Source: an uncultured Methylocystaceae bacterium
GTDB lineage: Bacteria > Pseudomonadota > Alphaproteobacteria > Rhizobiales > Beijerinckiaceae
Direction of reading: 5' to 3'
DNA length: 64,000 nt
Assembly (NCBI GenBank): GCA_937870755.1
Contig: CALMZV010000051.1
Coordinates: 1 to 64,000 of the forward strand
The notes beneath the pieces were generated by a model, which did no database searches, was not told the origin of the DNA, and was given only the letters and a program-made list of their open reading frames with translations. Position 1 is the first letter of the stretch. The number at the start of each line of letters is the position of its first letter. Below, one piece after another: positions 1 through 8,812 of this stretch. The translations under genes were made by a program, and so were the position numbers.

Positions 1-531
1 CTGCGCGCGGCCGCGCAGGCGCCGCAGCCTCTGCCGCCGGCGCTGCAAGCCGCGCCACAACCCGCGCCCGCGCCACAACCCGCGCCCGCGCCACAACCCG
101 CGCCCGCGCAGGAACCCGCGCCCGCGCCTGCGCCCGCCGCGCAGATCGCGCCACCGCCGTTCGCCGACACGTCGGGCTGCGCGCGGCCGGACGCGGGGCT
201 TTATTCCAACGCGCGCATTCTGTTCGACACTGGCTCGTCGCGGCTGAACGACGATGCGCGCACGCTGGTGGCCGATGTCGCACGAACGTTGCGCGCCTGC
301 CCCAAACTGATGGTCGAGATCGCCGGCTATACCGACAGCGTCGGCTCGCCGCGCGCCAACAGGCGCCTTGCCCGCGCCCGCGCGCAAGCGGTGGTGCGCG
401 CGTTGACCGCGGACGGCGCGCCGCTCGCAAGCATTCTTTGGGAATCGGTCGGCGAAGCCGACCCCGTCGCGACGAACGACACGGACGAAGGCCGCGCGCT
501 GAACCGGCGCATCGAGATGACGGTGAGGTGA
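1..531 (+). CDS. OmpA-family C-terminal domain protein (5' end outside window)
   Basis: The reading frame is open from the first base of the window, so the gene starts further left. The visible part has a Pro/Ala-rich linker (about residues 10-50) followed by an OmpA/MotB-type peptidoglycan-binding domain. Supporting motifs are ILFDTGSSRLNDDA, the GYTDSVG turn and the closing NRRIEMTV, all typical of this fold. Family knowledge: such domains hold envelope proteins on meso-diaminopimelate of peptidoglycan, so a periplasmic or outer-membrane location is inferred. The signal peptide or membrane anchor is not visible. The stop lies 5 bases before the ATG of the next gene, suggesting co-transcription. 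The linker is encoded by an 18-bp tandem repeat. Confidence 0.85.
   Translation: MRAAAQAPQPLPPALQAAPQPAPAPQPAPAPQPAPAQEPAPAPAPAAQIAPPPFADTSGCARPDAGLYSNARILFDTGSSRLNDDARTLVADVARTLRACPKLMVEIAGYTDSVGSPRANRRLARARAQAVVRALTADGAPLASILWESVGEADPVATNDTDEGRALNRRIEMTVR
55..126 (+). repeat. 18-bp tandem repeat encoding a Pro-Ala linker
   Basis: Three exact copies of the 18-mer ccacaacccgcgcccgcg lie at 55-72, 73-90 and 91-108. A fourth copy at 109-126 differs in its first six bases. The unit keeps frame and encodes PQPAPA, forming the linker before the OmpA domain. Copy number is likely to vary between strains. Confidence 0.9.
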
Positions 532-536
532 GAGCG

Positions 537-1304
537 ATGGCCTATCTGTTCTCCCAGTTCTGGATTTTCGTGCTGCTGGCGATTGCGCTCGGGCTGTTCG
601 TCAGCTGGGCTTCGCGCGATGCATCGAATCGCCGCGAGGGGCCGGGATGGCTCGCGCCGGCGGGAATCGTCTTCGCCGTCGGCCTGTTTCTGGCGGCGAT
701 GAAATGGCTGCCGGGCTTCTGGGGGCTGGCGCTCGAAGTCGCGCTGCTGCTGTTCGGCGCCTACATTTTCGGCTGCGCGCTCGGTTGCCGGTTCGGCCGC
801 GCGCCGGCCGGCGACGGCGCGGAAAACCGCGACCAGACGACCGGCTTGCGCGCGCATACGCCCACAGCCGAAGCGACTCCGCTGATGGGCGCGCTGGCGA
901 TGGCGCCGTCCGACGAGACGGAGGGCAGTTTCGTGTCGGTGGCGCAGCAAGGGGCGCCGCCCGCGCCCGCGCCCCCGGTCGCCGATGAGCACGCCCATCC
1001 CGGCGCCCGACCGCCGGGGCTTGCGGGGCCGCGCGACGGCAAGGCGGACGATCTGAAACTCGTGAAGGGAATCGGGCGCCAGAACGAGGCGCGGCTGCAT
1101 GCGCTGGGCGTCTGGCATTTCGACCAGATCGCGGCCTGGACGCACGACAACGTCGCGTGGATCGGCTCCTATCTCGCCTTTCCGGGCCGCATCGACCGCG
1201 AGAACTGGGTGGAGCAGGCGACGCATCTGGCGCGCGGCGAGAAGACGGAATTCGCCCGGCGCGTGGAAGCCGGCGAGGTTCCAACCTCGCGCGACGCGTC
1301 GTGA
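537..1304 (+). CDS. Membrane-anchored helix-hairpin-helix domain protein
   Basis: A 255-residue protein. The first 85 residues hold about three hydrophobic segments (around 5-20, 37-54 and 61-80). A low-complexity Ala/Pro spacer follows. The C-terminal 85 residues carry LKLVKGIGRQNEARLHALGV, a helix-hairpin-helix motif like those often annotated as H3TH or 'flap-endonuclease-like' in rhizobial membrane proteins. No catalytic acidic cluster is visible, so nuclease activity should not be assumed. The ATG at 537 is chosen because it opens directly with the hydrophobic segment and follows the OmpA gene by 5 bases; a TTG at 438 would add an Arg-rich stretch lying inside that gene. Function unknown. 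Confidence 0.75.
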   Translation: MAYLFSQFWIFVLLAIALGLFVSWASRDASNRREGPGWLAPAGIVFAVGLFLAAMKWLPGFWGLALEVALLLFGAYIFGCALGCRFGRAPAGDGAENRDQTTGLRAHTPTAEATPLMGALAMAPSDETEGSFVSVAQQGAPPAPAPPVADEHAHPGARPPGLAGPRDGKADDLKLVKGIGRQNEARLHALGVWHFDQIAAWTHDNVAWIGSYLAFPGRIDRENWVEQATHLARGEKTEFARRVEAGEVPTSRDAS

Positions 1305-1314
1305 ACCGCTCCCG

Positions 1315-2199
1315 TCAGCCGTTCGCATCCACGAAGGCGGCGATGCGCGCGATGGTCGGCGCGTCGATCAACAGTGGCGCGTGGCCCTGGCCCGGCGCGA
1401 CGAAACCTTCGCATTTCGGGTGTTTTTCGAGCATCGCGCCGTAGGTGGTGGGCGAAAGCAGATCGGAATTTGCGCCGCGCACGACGAGCGTGGGAATGTC
1501 CGCCATCGCCATGAACTGCGGCCAGAGATCGATGGCCGGCATGTCGACGCCGACGCCGTCGAGCGTGCGCGCGAGCGCGGGGTCGTAGCGCAACACGAAT
1601 GCGCCGTCCTTCTCCGCGTAGGTCATGCGCGCCCATGTCTCCCAATCGCTTTCCGAGAGCCCGTCGAAATGCGCGCTCATCGTGCGTTTGAGAATGTCGA
1701 CCGCCTCCGCCCACGAGCGCGGCGGCGGCGTCTTGCCGACCGTGGTCTTGATGCGCATGAGGCCCAGCCCCTCGACCGACGGGCCGATGTCGTTCAGCAC
1801 GACCGCCTGCAAAAGCGTGGGTCTGGCGACCGCCAGAACCATCGCGTGCAAACCGCCGCGCGACGTGCCGACGAAAATCGCGCGCGCGACCTCGGCCGCC
1901 GTCAGCACGGCGAGAATGTCGGCGTTCTCGATGGCGACGTCGTATCGCCGCCAGTCGGAATCGTGTTCAGACAGGCCACGCCCGCGATAGTCGAGCGCGA
2001 GCACGCGGCGCCGCGCGCCGCCCTCAAAAGCGAGCGCGCGCGCAAGCGGATCGAAATCGACGGCCGTGCGCGTGAGGCCCGGCAGGCACACCACGGGCGC
2101 GCCCGGCGCGATGGAGTCGCCATATTCGGCGTAGTGCAGTTTCAGCCCGTCCGGGGCGGAGACGAAGCGGCTGACGGGATCGGTCGAGGGAGAGGTCAT
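1315..2199 (-). CDS. Alpha/beta-fold hydrolase
   Basis: A 294-residue single-domain hydrolase. The nucleophile elbow is GTSRGG (Ser around residue 110). A likely acid is the Asp in GANSDLLSP and the His is in GQGHAPLL near the C-terminus. The oxyanion-hole region reads CLPGLTRT. The substrate cannot be told from sequence; relatives include esterases and haloperoxidase-like hydrolases. The ATG at 2199 is preferred. A TTG at 2256 would add 19 residues and overlap the upstream gene by 11 bases. It lies downstream of the M81 peptidase on the same strand, so the two may be co-transcribed. Confidence 0.85.
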   Translation of the reverse strand: MTSPSTDPVSRFVSAPDGLKLHYAEYGDSIAPGAPVVCLPGLTRTAVDFDPLARALAFEGGARRRVLALDYRGRGLSEHDSDWRRYDVAIENADILAVLTAAEVARAIFVGTSRGGLHAMVLAVARPTLLQAVVLNDIGPSVEGLGLMRIKTTVGKTPPPRSWAEAVDILKRTMSAHFDGLSESDWETWARMTYAEKDGAFVLRYDPALARTLDGVGVDMPAIDLWPQFMAMADIPTLVVRGANSDLLSPTTYGAMLEKHPKCEGFVAPGQGHAPLLIDAPTIARIAAFVDANG

Positions 2200-2245
2200 C
2201 GGCGCGGGTTCGCGTGTCGGGAGCTTTTCCTTCGACCAAAGCGGT

Positions 2246-3688
2246 TCATTCGTCAAACGGCCACAGGCCCGCGGGCCGCGCGCGATAGGGCAGGTCCGCC
2301 CAGTTCATGGTCATGGAGGCGGGCGTGTCGACATAGACAACGCGCGCGGCCGACGGCGCGAACGCCGCGTAGAAATGCTGCGCGGATTTGACGACGACGA
2401 TCTTCTTCGCGCGCCAGTCGACGCCGAGATCGGTGAACACGTCGCCCAGCGCCTGTTCTCGCGAACGCGTGAGCACGATCTCGATGCCGTCGACATCGAT
2501 GGCGACGGCATGGCCGAGCGGCCAATCCTCGCCGCGCCCGAACGTGTTGAGCATTTTCGCGTCGCGCTTGCAGGCGAGCACACGCGCCTCGACATCGAGC
2601 GGATCGCCGGAGGCGGGCGAGGTCTTGCCGCCGATGCGCAACGGCAGCCGCGCGCCTTCGCCGGCCGCCAGACAGAGCGCCACGGCGCCGGGATCCCACA
2701 GCGGGCCGAAGGCGACGGACGTCGCGCCACGCGCGATCAGCGCGCGCAACAGGAAGGTCGAATCGCCCGCTGCGCCGCCGCCGGGATTGTCGGCGGCGTC
2801 CGCGACCACGACCGGGCGGCCCTCGGTGTCGAGCGCGGCCTCGATCGCGTGATCGGGCGTCAGATAGTGCGCGAGAAACGCGCCGCGCTGCGCGAAAATC
2901 TCGCGCGCCAGCCGATCGGCCAGCGCCTCGCCGCGCGGCGCGTCATCGTCGGTGACGACGAGAATTTTCGCGCCGAGCCCCGCGCAATCGCCCCAGGGAA
3001 AGGAATGGACGAACGAGATCGACAACACGCCCGCCTCGTCCTCCAGTTCGAACATGCGGTCGACAAAACCGCGCATCGGTTCGCGCGAGGTGTGAAAGAT
3101 CGAGACCATGCCGCAATCGGCGACCGACATCACGGGCCGGATTTCCCCGCGCGCGGCGCGCACGGCGAGATCGACCGTCTCCACCGCGCGGTCGTAGATG
3201 TCGGTGTGCGGATATTCCTTGAAGAACACCAGTATGTCGGCGCTCTCGCGCTTCAGGTCGGTCAGGTGGCCGTGCAGATCGAGTTCGGCGCTCACGATCG
3301 CATCGCGCCCGACGAGCGCGCGCACGTGGGCGAGCAGGTCGCCCTCCGCATCCTCGTAGCCTTCGGCGATCATCGCGCCGTGCAGGCCGAGCGCGACGAC
3401 ATCGACCGGCAGCGCCGCGCGCAAATCCTCCAGCATCCGGTCGCGCAAGGTTTCGTAGGCCGCCCGCGTCGTGAGCCCACCGGGCGTCGCGAAGCCGCCG
3501 CGCCCCACCACGACGTCGTGACCCTCGGCCGTGGCGCGCTCCTGCACCGCGCGGATGATCTGGCCATAAGGATGGACCGTCCGCCTGCCGTCTTCGTCGG
3601 CGACGATGGGCGCGAAGTCGCTCAGCCCGGTCGGCAGCGGCGCGAAGGAATTCGTTTCGGTGCCGAGCACGGCCGTGAAAATGCGCAT
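2246..3688 (-). CDS. M81 family metallopeptidase (MlrC-like)
   Basis: A 480-residue protein of the MlrC/M81 family, named for the enzyme acting on linear microcystin fragments. It is nearly full family length. Visible hallmarks are TETNSF at the N-terminus, the candidate metal-ligand regions ELDLHGHLTD and PHTDIYDRA, and the DNPGGGAAGDST loop about two thirds along. Most chromosomal members have unknown substrates, so a general amidohydrolase/peptidase role is the safe reading. No signal peptide is seen, so it is probably cytoplasmic. It precedes the alpha/beta hydrolase on the minus strand. Confidence 0.88.
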   Translation of the reverse strand: MRIFTAVLGTETNSFAPLPTGLSDFAPIVADEDGRRTVHPYGQIIRAVQERATAEGHDVVVGRGGFATPGGLTTRAAYETLRDRMLEDLRAALPVDVVALGLHGAMIAEGYEDAEGDLLAHVRALVGRDAIVSAELDLHGHLTDLKRESADILVFFKEYPHTDIYDRAVETVDLAVRAARGEIRPVMSVADCGMVSIFHTSREPMRGFVDRMFELEDEAGVLSISFVHSFPWGDCAGLGAKILVVTDDDAPRGEALADRLAREIFAQRGAFLAHYLTPDHAIEAALDTEGRPVVVADAADNPGGGAAGDSTFLLRALIARGATSVAFGPLWDPGAVALCLAAGEGARLPLRIGGKTSPASGDPLDVEARVLACKRDAKMLNTFGRGEDWPLGHAVAIDVDGIEIVLTRSREQALGDVFTDLGVDWRAKKIVVVKSAQHFYAAFAPSAARVVYVDTPASMTMNWADLPYRARPAGLWPFDE

Positions 3689-3746
3689 GGCGGATTGAAA
3701 CGCATCGCGCGCGGGCGGACAAGACGGGGAGCAGCGCGCCTTTCGA

Positions 3747-3850
3747 GCTTCAAGACGGCGCGGCTATCGCGCCACTCTGCTCCAAGACGGCGCGGCTACA
3801 GCCGCGCCACTCTGCTTCAAGACGGCGCGGCTACAGCCGCGCCTCCTGTC
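3747..3850. repeat. Array of three palindromic intergenic repeats
   Basis: Three consecutive copies of a unit of about 35 bp lie at 3747-3778 (shortened), 3779-3813 and 3814-3848. Each holds the core ggcgcggctacagccgcgcc, which can pair with itself (cores at 3789-3808 and 3824-3843; a shortened version at 3757-3773). Units are joined by cactctgcttcaagac. The third copy overlaps the 3' end of the lytic transglycosylase gene and supplies its last codons and TAG stop. The array lies between two minus-strand genes and could act as a terminator or mRNA-stabilising structure for the upstream one. It resembles a REP-type element, but I cannot search for other chromosomal copies. Confidence 0.85.
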
Positions 3851-6089
3851 TCAGCGGCTCGGCGGCGGCGCGGCCGGTCGGGTCGGCGGCGAGGCGCGCG
3901 CGGTAGATGGTGAGGTTCTCGAACACGCGCTGCACGTAGTTGCGCGTTTCGTAGATCGGGATCAGTTCGATCCAGTCGATGGGATCGACGCCCGGCTTGC
4001 GCGGGTCGCCATGCGCGGCGATCCATTCCTTCACACGTTTGCCGCCGGCGTTGTAGGCGGCGAAGGTGAGGATGAGCGAATTGCGCTGCTCGACCAGAAG
4101 GTCGCCGAGGTGGGCGGCGCCGAGCTGGGCGTTGAAGATCGGGTCGGTCGTCATGCGGCCGGGCTGGAAGTCGACGCCCACGCGCTGGGCGGTGCGGCGC
4201 GCCGTCGAGGCGATCATCTGCATCAGCCCCATTGCGCCGGCGTGGGAGACGGCCTTGGGATCGAACGCGCTTTCCTGCCGCGCGATGGAATAGACGATCT
4301 CGATCGGCGCGGAATTCACGTGCGGCGTGAACCGCGGCACGCCATAGGTCGGAAAGGCGAGATCGTCCATCGCGAAGCCGCGCTGCGAGGCGAGCTTGCC
4401 GAGCGTGAGCGCGCTCTTGGCGTCGCGGTCCTGCACCACGACGCGCGCGAGCGCGGCCATCTGTTCCGGCGCCTCGAGCGATTTCGCCGCCGCGTAGGCG
4501 AGCGAGGTGGCGAACGGCCGCGCGCCGGCGGCGTAAAAAACCTCCACCACGCGCACGCTTTCCGCGCGCGCGGCGCCTTCGGCGGCGAGCTGCGCGTGGC
4601 GCATCGGCACGTCGGCCGTGCCCAGCCGCAGCCGCGCCACCTGTCCGTAGAAAGCCGAGCTTTCGAGCGCCGCGCGCTGGTAGAAGACGCGCGCGTCCTC
4701 GCCCGCGACCTCGGCCGCGCGACCGCGCCAGTAGTAGGCGCGCGCGCGCGAAATCGGCGTGCGGGCGAGCGCGATGGCCGTGTCGAAATGGCGGATGGCG
4801 GCCACCGGCTCCTTCACGAACCGCAGTGCGATCCAACCCGCGTGAAACTCCGCGTCCACCTGAAGGTCGTTGGCGGCGGCGGCGTGGCCGGCGACGATGC
4901 GATAAGCCGTCGCGGCGTCGCCCGCGTCGAGAATCCTGCGCGCGAGCAGGCGACGCTCGATCCACCATTCGTCGCCGTCGACGATCTGTTCGGCCGCGCG
5001 CGGCGCCTTCAGCATCAGGTCGGCGGCCTCCGTCAGGCGGTTGGCCCGGCGCAAGAACTGGATCTTCGAAAAGATGAACGCGGGATCGTTGACGACGGAG
5101 GCGGGCGCGCTGGCAAAGCCCTTCTCGTTCCCCACCTCGTTGATGGCGGCGACGCGGATGTGGGCGAGCGCCTGCGCATCCTTGCCGGCGAGCGCGGCGG
5201 CGCGCAATCCGGCGGACACCTGCTCCTTGTAGAGAAGCCGCACGGCGCGGGCGCGATGGTCCTCGGGCCGCAGCGCGCCGGCGAACTGCTTGAGAATATG
5301 GCTTTCGAGCCAGCCGTTGAGGTTGTCCTGGCGCCAGACGGCGCGCACCAGCGCCTGGAATGCGGCCTCGTCGCCGCTCGCCCGCGCGGCGCGCGCGAGC
5401 GCCAGCTTGCCGGCGGCGGTGACCGGCGCGGCGGCGCCGAAATAGGCGAAAACGGTTGCGGGCGCCGGATTGGCCGAGAACAGGGCTTCCTCGCCCGCCT
5501 TGCGCAGAAGGTCGAGCGTCGGCCAGTCGGGATGGGCGGCGATGAACTTGCCGATGCGGCGATAGCCGGCTTCCTTCGGCATGGCGCGCAGCGCGACCCA
5601 TTCGAGCGCCGTCGCCACGATGGGGTCGCGCGCCGTCGCGGCCGCGGAGTCCCCTCGCGCGAGATCGTTGGCGGCGTAGGCCTCCAGACCTTCGCGCAGA
5701 CCCGTGAGATCGAGGCCCAGTTTCTGCGCCGGGTCGATCATGGCCGCGGGATTGGCGGGGTCGGGGGTCGCCGCGTAGGCGCTCACCTCCGGCGCGTCCA
5801 GCCGCAGCACGGGCGGCGGGGCGGGGCGCGGGGCGACCTGTTCGATGGCCGCGACCGCGTCGGTCGCGCTCGGGCCGAGGGATGCGACCTGATTTTCGGG
5901 CGCCTGCGGGGCGACCGCCGGCGCCGGCGACCCGGCGTCGCCGGTCGGCGCCGGCGCACGGGCCTCGGTCGTCGGCGCAACGGAGGGAGCGGGGTCGCCT
6001 GTCCGCAGAACGGAGGCGGGCACGAGCAGCAGCGGCGTGGCGAAAACCGCCACGACCGCAGCCAGTCCCAGGGCGCGCGCGTTGTTCAT
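3831..6089 (-). CDS. Soluble lytic murein transglycosylase (SLT family)
   Basis: A 752-residue exported enzyme. An N-terminal hydrophobic segment (about residues 5-25) serves as signal or anchor. A Pro/Ala-rich spacer follows, then a long alpha-helical superhelical region as in Slt70, and a C-terminal goose-type lysozyme-like domain. The catalytic Glu is in [11 protein letters not shown], with AMGLMQ and the later FAAYNAG motif. Family role: it cleaves MurNAc-GlcNAc bonds of peptidoglycan to leave 1,6-anhydro ends. The ATG at 6089 is chosen because it gives a normal signal sequence; the frame stays open to 6188. It is divergent from dapA, an arrangement common in rhizobia. Its 3' end is built from an intergenic palindromic repeat. 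Confidence 0.93.
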   Translation of the reverse strand: MNNARALGLAAVVAVFATPLLLVPASVLRTGDPAPSVAPTTEARAPAPTGDAGSPAPAVAPQAPENQVASLGPSATDAVAAIEQVAPRPAPPPVLRLDAPEVSAYAATPDPANPAAMIDPAQKLGLDLTGLREGLEAYAANDLARGDSAAATARDPIVATALEWVALRAMPKEAGYRRIGKFIAAHPDWPTLDLLRKAGEEALFSANPAPATVFAYFGAAAPVTAAGKLALARAARASGDEAAFQALVRAVWRQDNLNGWLESHILKQFAGALRPEDHRARAVRLLYKEQVSAGLRAAALAGKDAQALAHIRVAAINEVGNEKGFASAPASVVNDPAFIFSKIQFLRRANRLTEAADLMLKAPRAAEQIVDGDEWWIERRLLARRILDAGDAATAYRIVAGHAAAANDLQVDAEFHAGWIALRFVKEPVAAIRHFDTAIALARTPISRARAYYWRGRAAEVAGEDARVFYQRAALESSAFYGQVARLRLGTADVPMRHAQLAAEGAARAESVRVVEVFYAAGARPFATSLAYAAAKSLEAPEQMAALARVVVQDRDAKSALTLGKLASQRGFAMDDLAFPTYGVPRFTPHVNSAPIEIVYSIARQESAFDPKAVSHAGAMGLMQMIASTARRTAQRVGVDFQPGRMTTDPIFNAQLGAAHLGDLLVEQRNSLILTFAAYNAGGKRVKEWIAAHGDPRKPGVDPIDWIELIPIYETRNYVQRVFENLTIYRARLAADPTGRAAAEPLRQEARL

Positions 6090-6384
6090 GAAGACGTATG
6101 ATCTCCCTGCGTGGCCCCAGCCTGACCGCGGGGCGTTAAGGAACAGTTCACCATGCGGCGCGGGGGTCCGCAGGCGTAGCGACACCATTCAGGCAGGCGC
6201 GGGGCTTCCACGCCCGTTCCGCCGGACCAGGACCGGCCGGACCCATGCCCCGCGCTCTTTTCCTTCGGCAGGGCACAGGCTATGTCTGGCGCCAGATAGA
6301 CTGGCGAATGCGGCGCGGATGGGGCGCGGGGCGCGCGGGCCGTGGGCCCGCCGCCGCGCGCACGGCGCCATCAGGGACGAAATC
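6090..6384. other. Divergent intergenic region between slt and dapA
   Basis: This 295-base stretch must carry promoters for both divergent genes. I could not place a convincing sigma-70 site or operator, and no small conserved reading frame stands out. Confidence 0.4.
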
Positions 6385-7278
6385 ATGGCCGCGACACCGA
6401 TGTTCCGGGGTTCCATTCCAGCGCTGGTGACGCCGTTCAAGGACGGCGCGCTCGACGAGGCGGCGTTCCGCGCGCTCATCGACTGGCAGATCGCAAGCGG
6501 CTCGTCCGGCCTGGTGCCGGTCGGCACCACCGGCGAAAGCCCGACGCTGTCGCACGACGAGCACCGCAGGGTCGTCGAGGTCTGCATTTCGGAAGCCAGG
6601 GGCCGCGTGCCGGTGATCGCGGGCGCGGGCTCCAACAACACGGCCGAGGCGGTCGAACTCGCCCGCCATGCCGAAAAGGCCGGCGCGCAGGCGGTGCTGA
6701 TGGTCACGCCCTACTACAACAAGCCCAATCAGGAAGGGCTCTATCAGCACTTCAAGGCGATCGACGCGGCCATCGGCATTCCGATCGTCATCTACAACAT
6801 TCCGCCGCGTTCGGTGATCGACATGAGCGTCGACACGATGAAGCGCTGCTACGAACTGAAGAACGTGGTCGGCGTGAAGGACGCCACCGGCAATATCGGC
6901 CGCATCTCGCTGCAGCGGGCGGCGATGGGGCCCGATTTCGTGCAGCTTTCCGGCGACGACATCACCGCGCTGTCGTGTCTGGCGGCGGGCGCGCACGGCT
7001 GCATTTCGGTCGTCGCCAACGTTGCGCCGCGCCTGTGCGCGGATCTGATGAACGCGTGGGCCGCGGGCAAGCCGGCGGATGCGCTCGCCATTCAGGACAG
7101 GCTCGTTCCGCTGCATGCGGCGACCTTCCTGGAGGCCGGCGTGACCGGCGCCAAATTCGGCCTGTCGCTGCTGGGGCGCGCGCGCGAGGAGGTGCGGCTG
7201 CCGCTCGTGCCTTCGACGGAGGCCACGAAAAAGGCGATCCGCGCGGCGATGATTCATGCGGGCGTGCTGGCGGCGTGA
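6385..7278 (+). CDS. dapA: 4-hydroxy-tetrahydrodipicolinate synthase
   Basis: A 297-residue TIM-barrel enzyme that condenses pyruvate with aspartate semialdehyde, the first committed step to lysine and meso-diaminopimelate. Key residues are in place: GTTGES at 47-52, Tyr137 in YNIPPR with Arg142, and the Schiff-base Lys165 in GVKDATGN. The length is family-typical. The ATG at 6385 is the first start giving a normal N-terminus; the open frame upstream lacks family features. It is followed 22 bases later by smpB, an order conserved in many rhizobia. Confidence 0.96.
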   Translation: MAATPMFRGSIPALVTPFKDGALDEAAFRALIDWQIASGSSGLVPVGTTGESPTLSHDEHRRVVEVCISEARGRVPVIAGAGSNNTAEAVELARHAEKAGAQAVLMVTPYYNKPNQEGLYQHFKAIDAAIGIPIVIYNIPPRSVIDMSVDTMKRCYELKNVVGVKDATGNIGRISLQRAAMGPDFVQLSGDDITALSCLAAGAHGCISVVANVAPRLCADLMNAWAAGKPADALAIQDRLVPLHAATFLEAGVTGAKFGLSLLGRAREEVRLPLVPSTEATKKAIRAAMIHAGVLAA

Positions 7279-7300
7279 ACGCCGCGCAAGGTGACAGGTT

Positions 7301-7777
7301 TTGGCCGCTAAAGAGCCTTCCAATTTCAAGGTCGTCGCCGATAACCGGCGCGCGCGCTACAATTACGAGATCGGCGAGACGTTCGAGGCCGGGCTGATGC
7401 TCGTCGGCACCGAGGTCAAGTCGCTGCGCACGGGCAAGGCGACGATCGCGGAAAGCTATGCGGGCGTCGATCGCGCCGGCGAGATGTGGCTCTACAACGC
7501 CAACATCCCCGAATATCTTGCCGGCAACCGCTTCAATCACGAACCGAAGCGACCGCGCAAACTGCTGCTGAAGGCGCGCGAGATCGCAAGGCTCGCGCAA
7601 GGCGTGCAGCGCGAGGGCATGACCATCGTGCCGTTGAAACTTTACTTCAACGCCAGGGGACGCGCGAAAATCGAACTGGCGCTGGCGAAGGGCAAGCAGT
7701 TGCACGACAAGCGCGAGACGGAAAAGAAGCGCGACTGGAATCGCGAAAAAAGCCGGCTGATGCGCGAGAAGGGCTGA
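7301..7777 (+). CDS. smpB: SsrA-binding protein SmpB
   Basis: A 158-residue RNA-binding protein that delivers tmRNA to stalled ribosomes for trans-translation. The N-terminal beta-barrel carries the hallmark GTEVKSLR. The basic C-terminal tail ([17 protein letters not shown]) is the part that enters the empty mRNA channel. The start is TTG, supported by a gcaaggtgac ribosome-binding region about 10 bases upstream and by the expected N-terminus AAKEPSNFK. The gene ends 3 bases before the stop of the convergent monooxygenase gene. The tmRNA gene itself is not in the window. Confidence 0.96.
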   Translation: MAAKEPSNFKVVADNRRARYNYEIGETFEAGLMLVGTEVKSLRTGKATIAESYAGVDRAGEMWLYNANIPEYLAGNRFNHEPKRPRKLLLKAREIARLAQGVQREGMTIVPLKLYFNARGRAKIELALAKGKQLHDKRETEKKRDWNREKSRLMREKG

Positions 7778-7780
7778 GGT

Positions 7781-8086
7781 TCACCCGGCCGTCTTTTTCG
7801 CGTGGCGCTCGATCGTGCAGACCTTGAGGTCGTATTCGCTATAGAACTCGCCGCGGCCGCGCTTCTGGGCCGCCACGTGCTCGGGATGACGTCCCCAGGC
7901 GCGCTGGTTTTCCATGGTGTCGAATTCGACGATGGTCACGCGCTCGCCGTCGTCGGCGGTGAACACCTTGTGCGACACATAGCCCGGCATGGAGCGTGCG
8001 AGTTCGCTCATCTTCGGTGCGAGTTCGTCGTAGGCGGCGCGCGCCTGCGGCCGAATGCGGGACCGAAAGACCGTCACCACCGTCAT
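7781..8086 (-). CDS. Antibiotic biosynthesis monooxygenase (ABM) domain protein
   Basis: A 101-residue single-domain dimeric alpha/beta-barrel protein with the ABM pattern: a first strand VVTVFRSRIRP, MPGYVSHKVF, and the strand VTIVEFDTMENQRAWGRHPEH. Relatives include quinol monooxygenases and haem-degrading enzymes; the actual substrate is unknown. A GGAG ribosome-binding site lies about 7 bases before the ATG. It is convergent with smpB and follows the UDG gene on the same strand after a 48-base gap. Confidence 0.85.
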   Translation of the reverse strand: MTVVTVFRSRIRPQARAAYDELAPKMSELARSMPGYVSHKVFTADDGERVTIVEFDTMENQRAWGRHPEHVAAQKRGRGEFYSEYDLKVCTIERHAKKTAG

Positions 8087-8134
8087 GGCGCTTCTCCGCC
8101 GGTTTGCGATTGGTCTGACGAGCTTTGCGACCGA

Positions 8135-8812
8135 TCACGCTTCGCGATCGAGCGCCGCGCGCGCGCTGGCGAACACCGCGCGGAACATGTCCGGCGTCAG
8201 CACGCGCGTATTCGTATTGTAGCGCGAGCAATGATAGCTGTCGAACAACGCCACGCGACGGTCGTCGCACGCCAGATCGTGGCGCGCGCCGTGCGCGAAC
8301 GGGTGGACGGAGAGCCGCGCCCCGCTCGCGCGCACGACGTTTTCGTGCGCCACGCGGCCGAGCGCGACGATGGCGCGCACGCGCGGCGCCTCCGCCAGAG
8401 CGGCGCCCAGAAACGGCCGGCATGCAGCCATTTCCGACGGCAGCGGCTTGTTCTGCGGCGGCACGCAGCGCACCGCGTTGACGATGGCGGCGTCCTGCAG
8501 GCGCAACCCGTCGTCGGCGCGCGCGGCGTAGGTTCCGCGCGCGAAACCGAATTCGGCGAGCGTGGCGTAGAGCAGTTCGCCCGCATAGTCGCCGGTGAAA
8601 GGGCGCCCCGTGCGATTGGCGCCCTGCAAGCCGGGCGCGAGACCGACGATCAGCAGGCGCGCATCGGCGCCGCCGAACGGCGGCACGGGCGCGTTGAACC
8701 AGTCGGGGTGGCGCGCGCGCTGGTCGGCGCGGAAGGCGGCCAGACGCGGGCAAAGAGGGCAGTCGCGCGCCGGGCAGGCGCGGGCCGAAAATTGCGAAGC
8801 GCCGCCGCTCAC
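8135..8812 (-). CDS. Uracil-DNA glycosylase, family 5 (UDGb)
   Basis: A 225-residue base-excision repair glycosylase. The N-terminal Cys cluster (CPARDCPLC) and a later Cys fit the 4Fe-4S cluster of family 4/5 enzymes. Motif A reads GLAPGLQGANRTGRPFTGD, which lacks the catalytic Asp of family 1 and matches UDGb, an enzyme that also acts on other deaminated purines and pyrimidines. The start overlaps the stop of the upstream NYN gene by 4 bases (ATGA), so the two are probably translationally coupled. Confidence 0.9.
   Translation of the reverse strand: MSGGASQFSARACPARDCPLCPRLAAFRADQRARHPDWFNAPVPPFGGADARLLIVGLAPGLQGANRTGRPFTGDYAGELLYATLAEFGFARGTYAARADDGLRLQDAAIVNAVRCVPPQNKPLPSEMAACRPFLGAALAEAPRVRAIVALGRVAHENVVRASGARLSVHPFAHGARHDLACDDRRVALFDSYHCSRYNTNTRVLTPDMFRAVFASARAALDREA

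Noticed and set aside
55-126. Possible CRISPR-like array
   Set aside because: The repeats are directly adjacent without spacers and lie inside a coding frame; no cas gene is present.
4011-6101. Open frame of 696 codons on the plus strand opposite the lytic transglycosylase
   Set aside because: No family features; the minus-strand gene has signal, domains and catalytic motifs.
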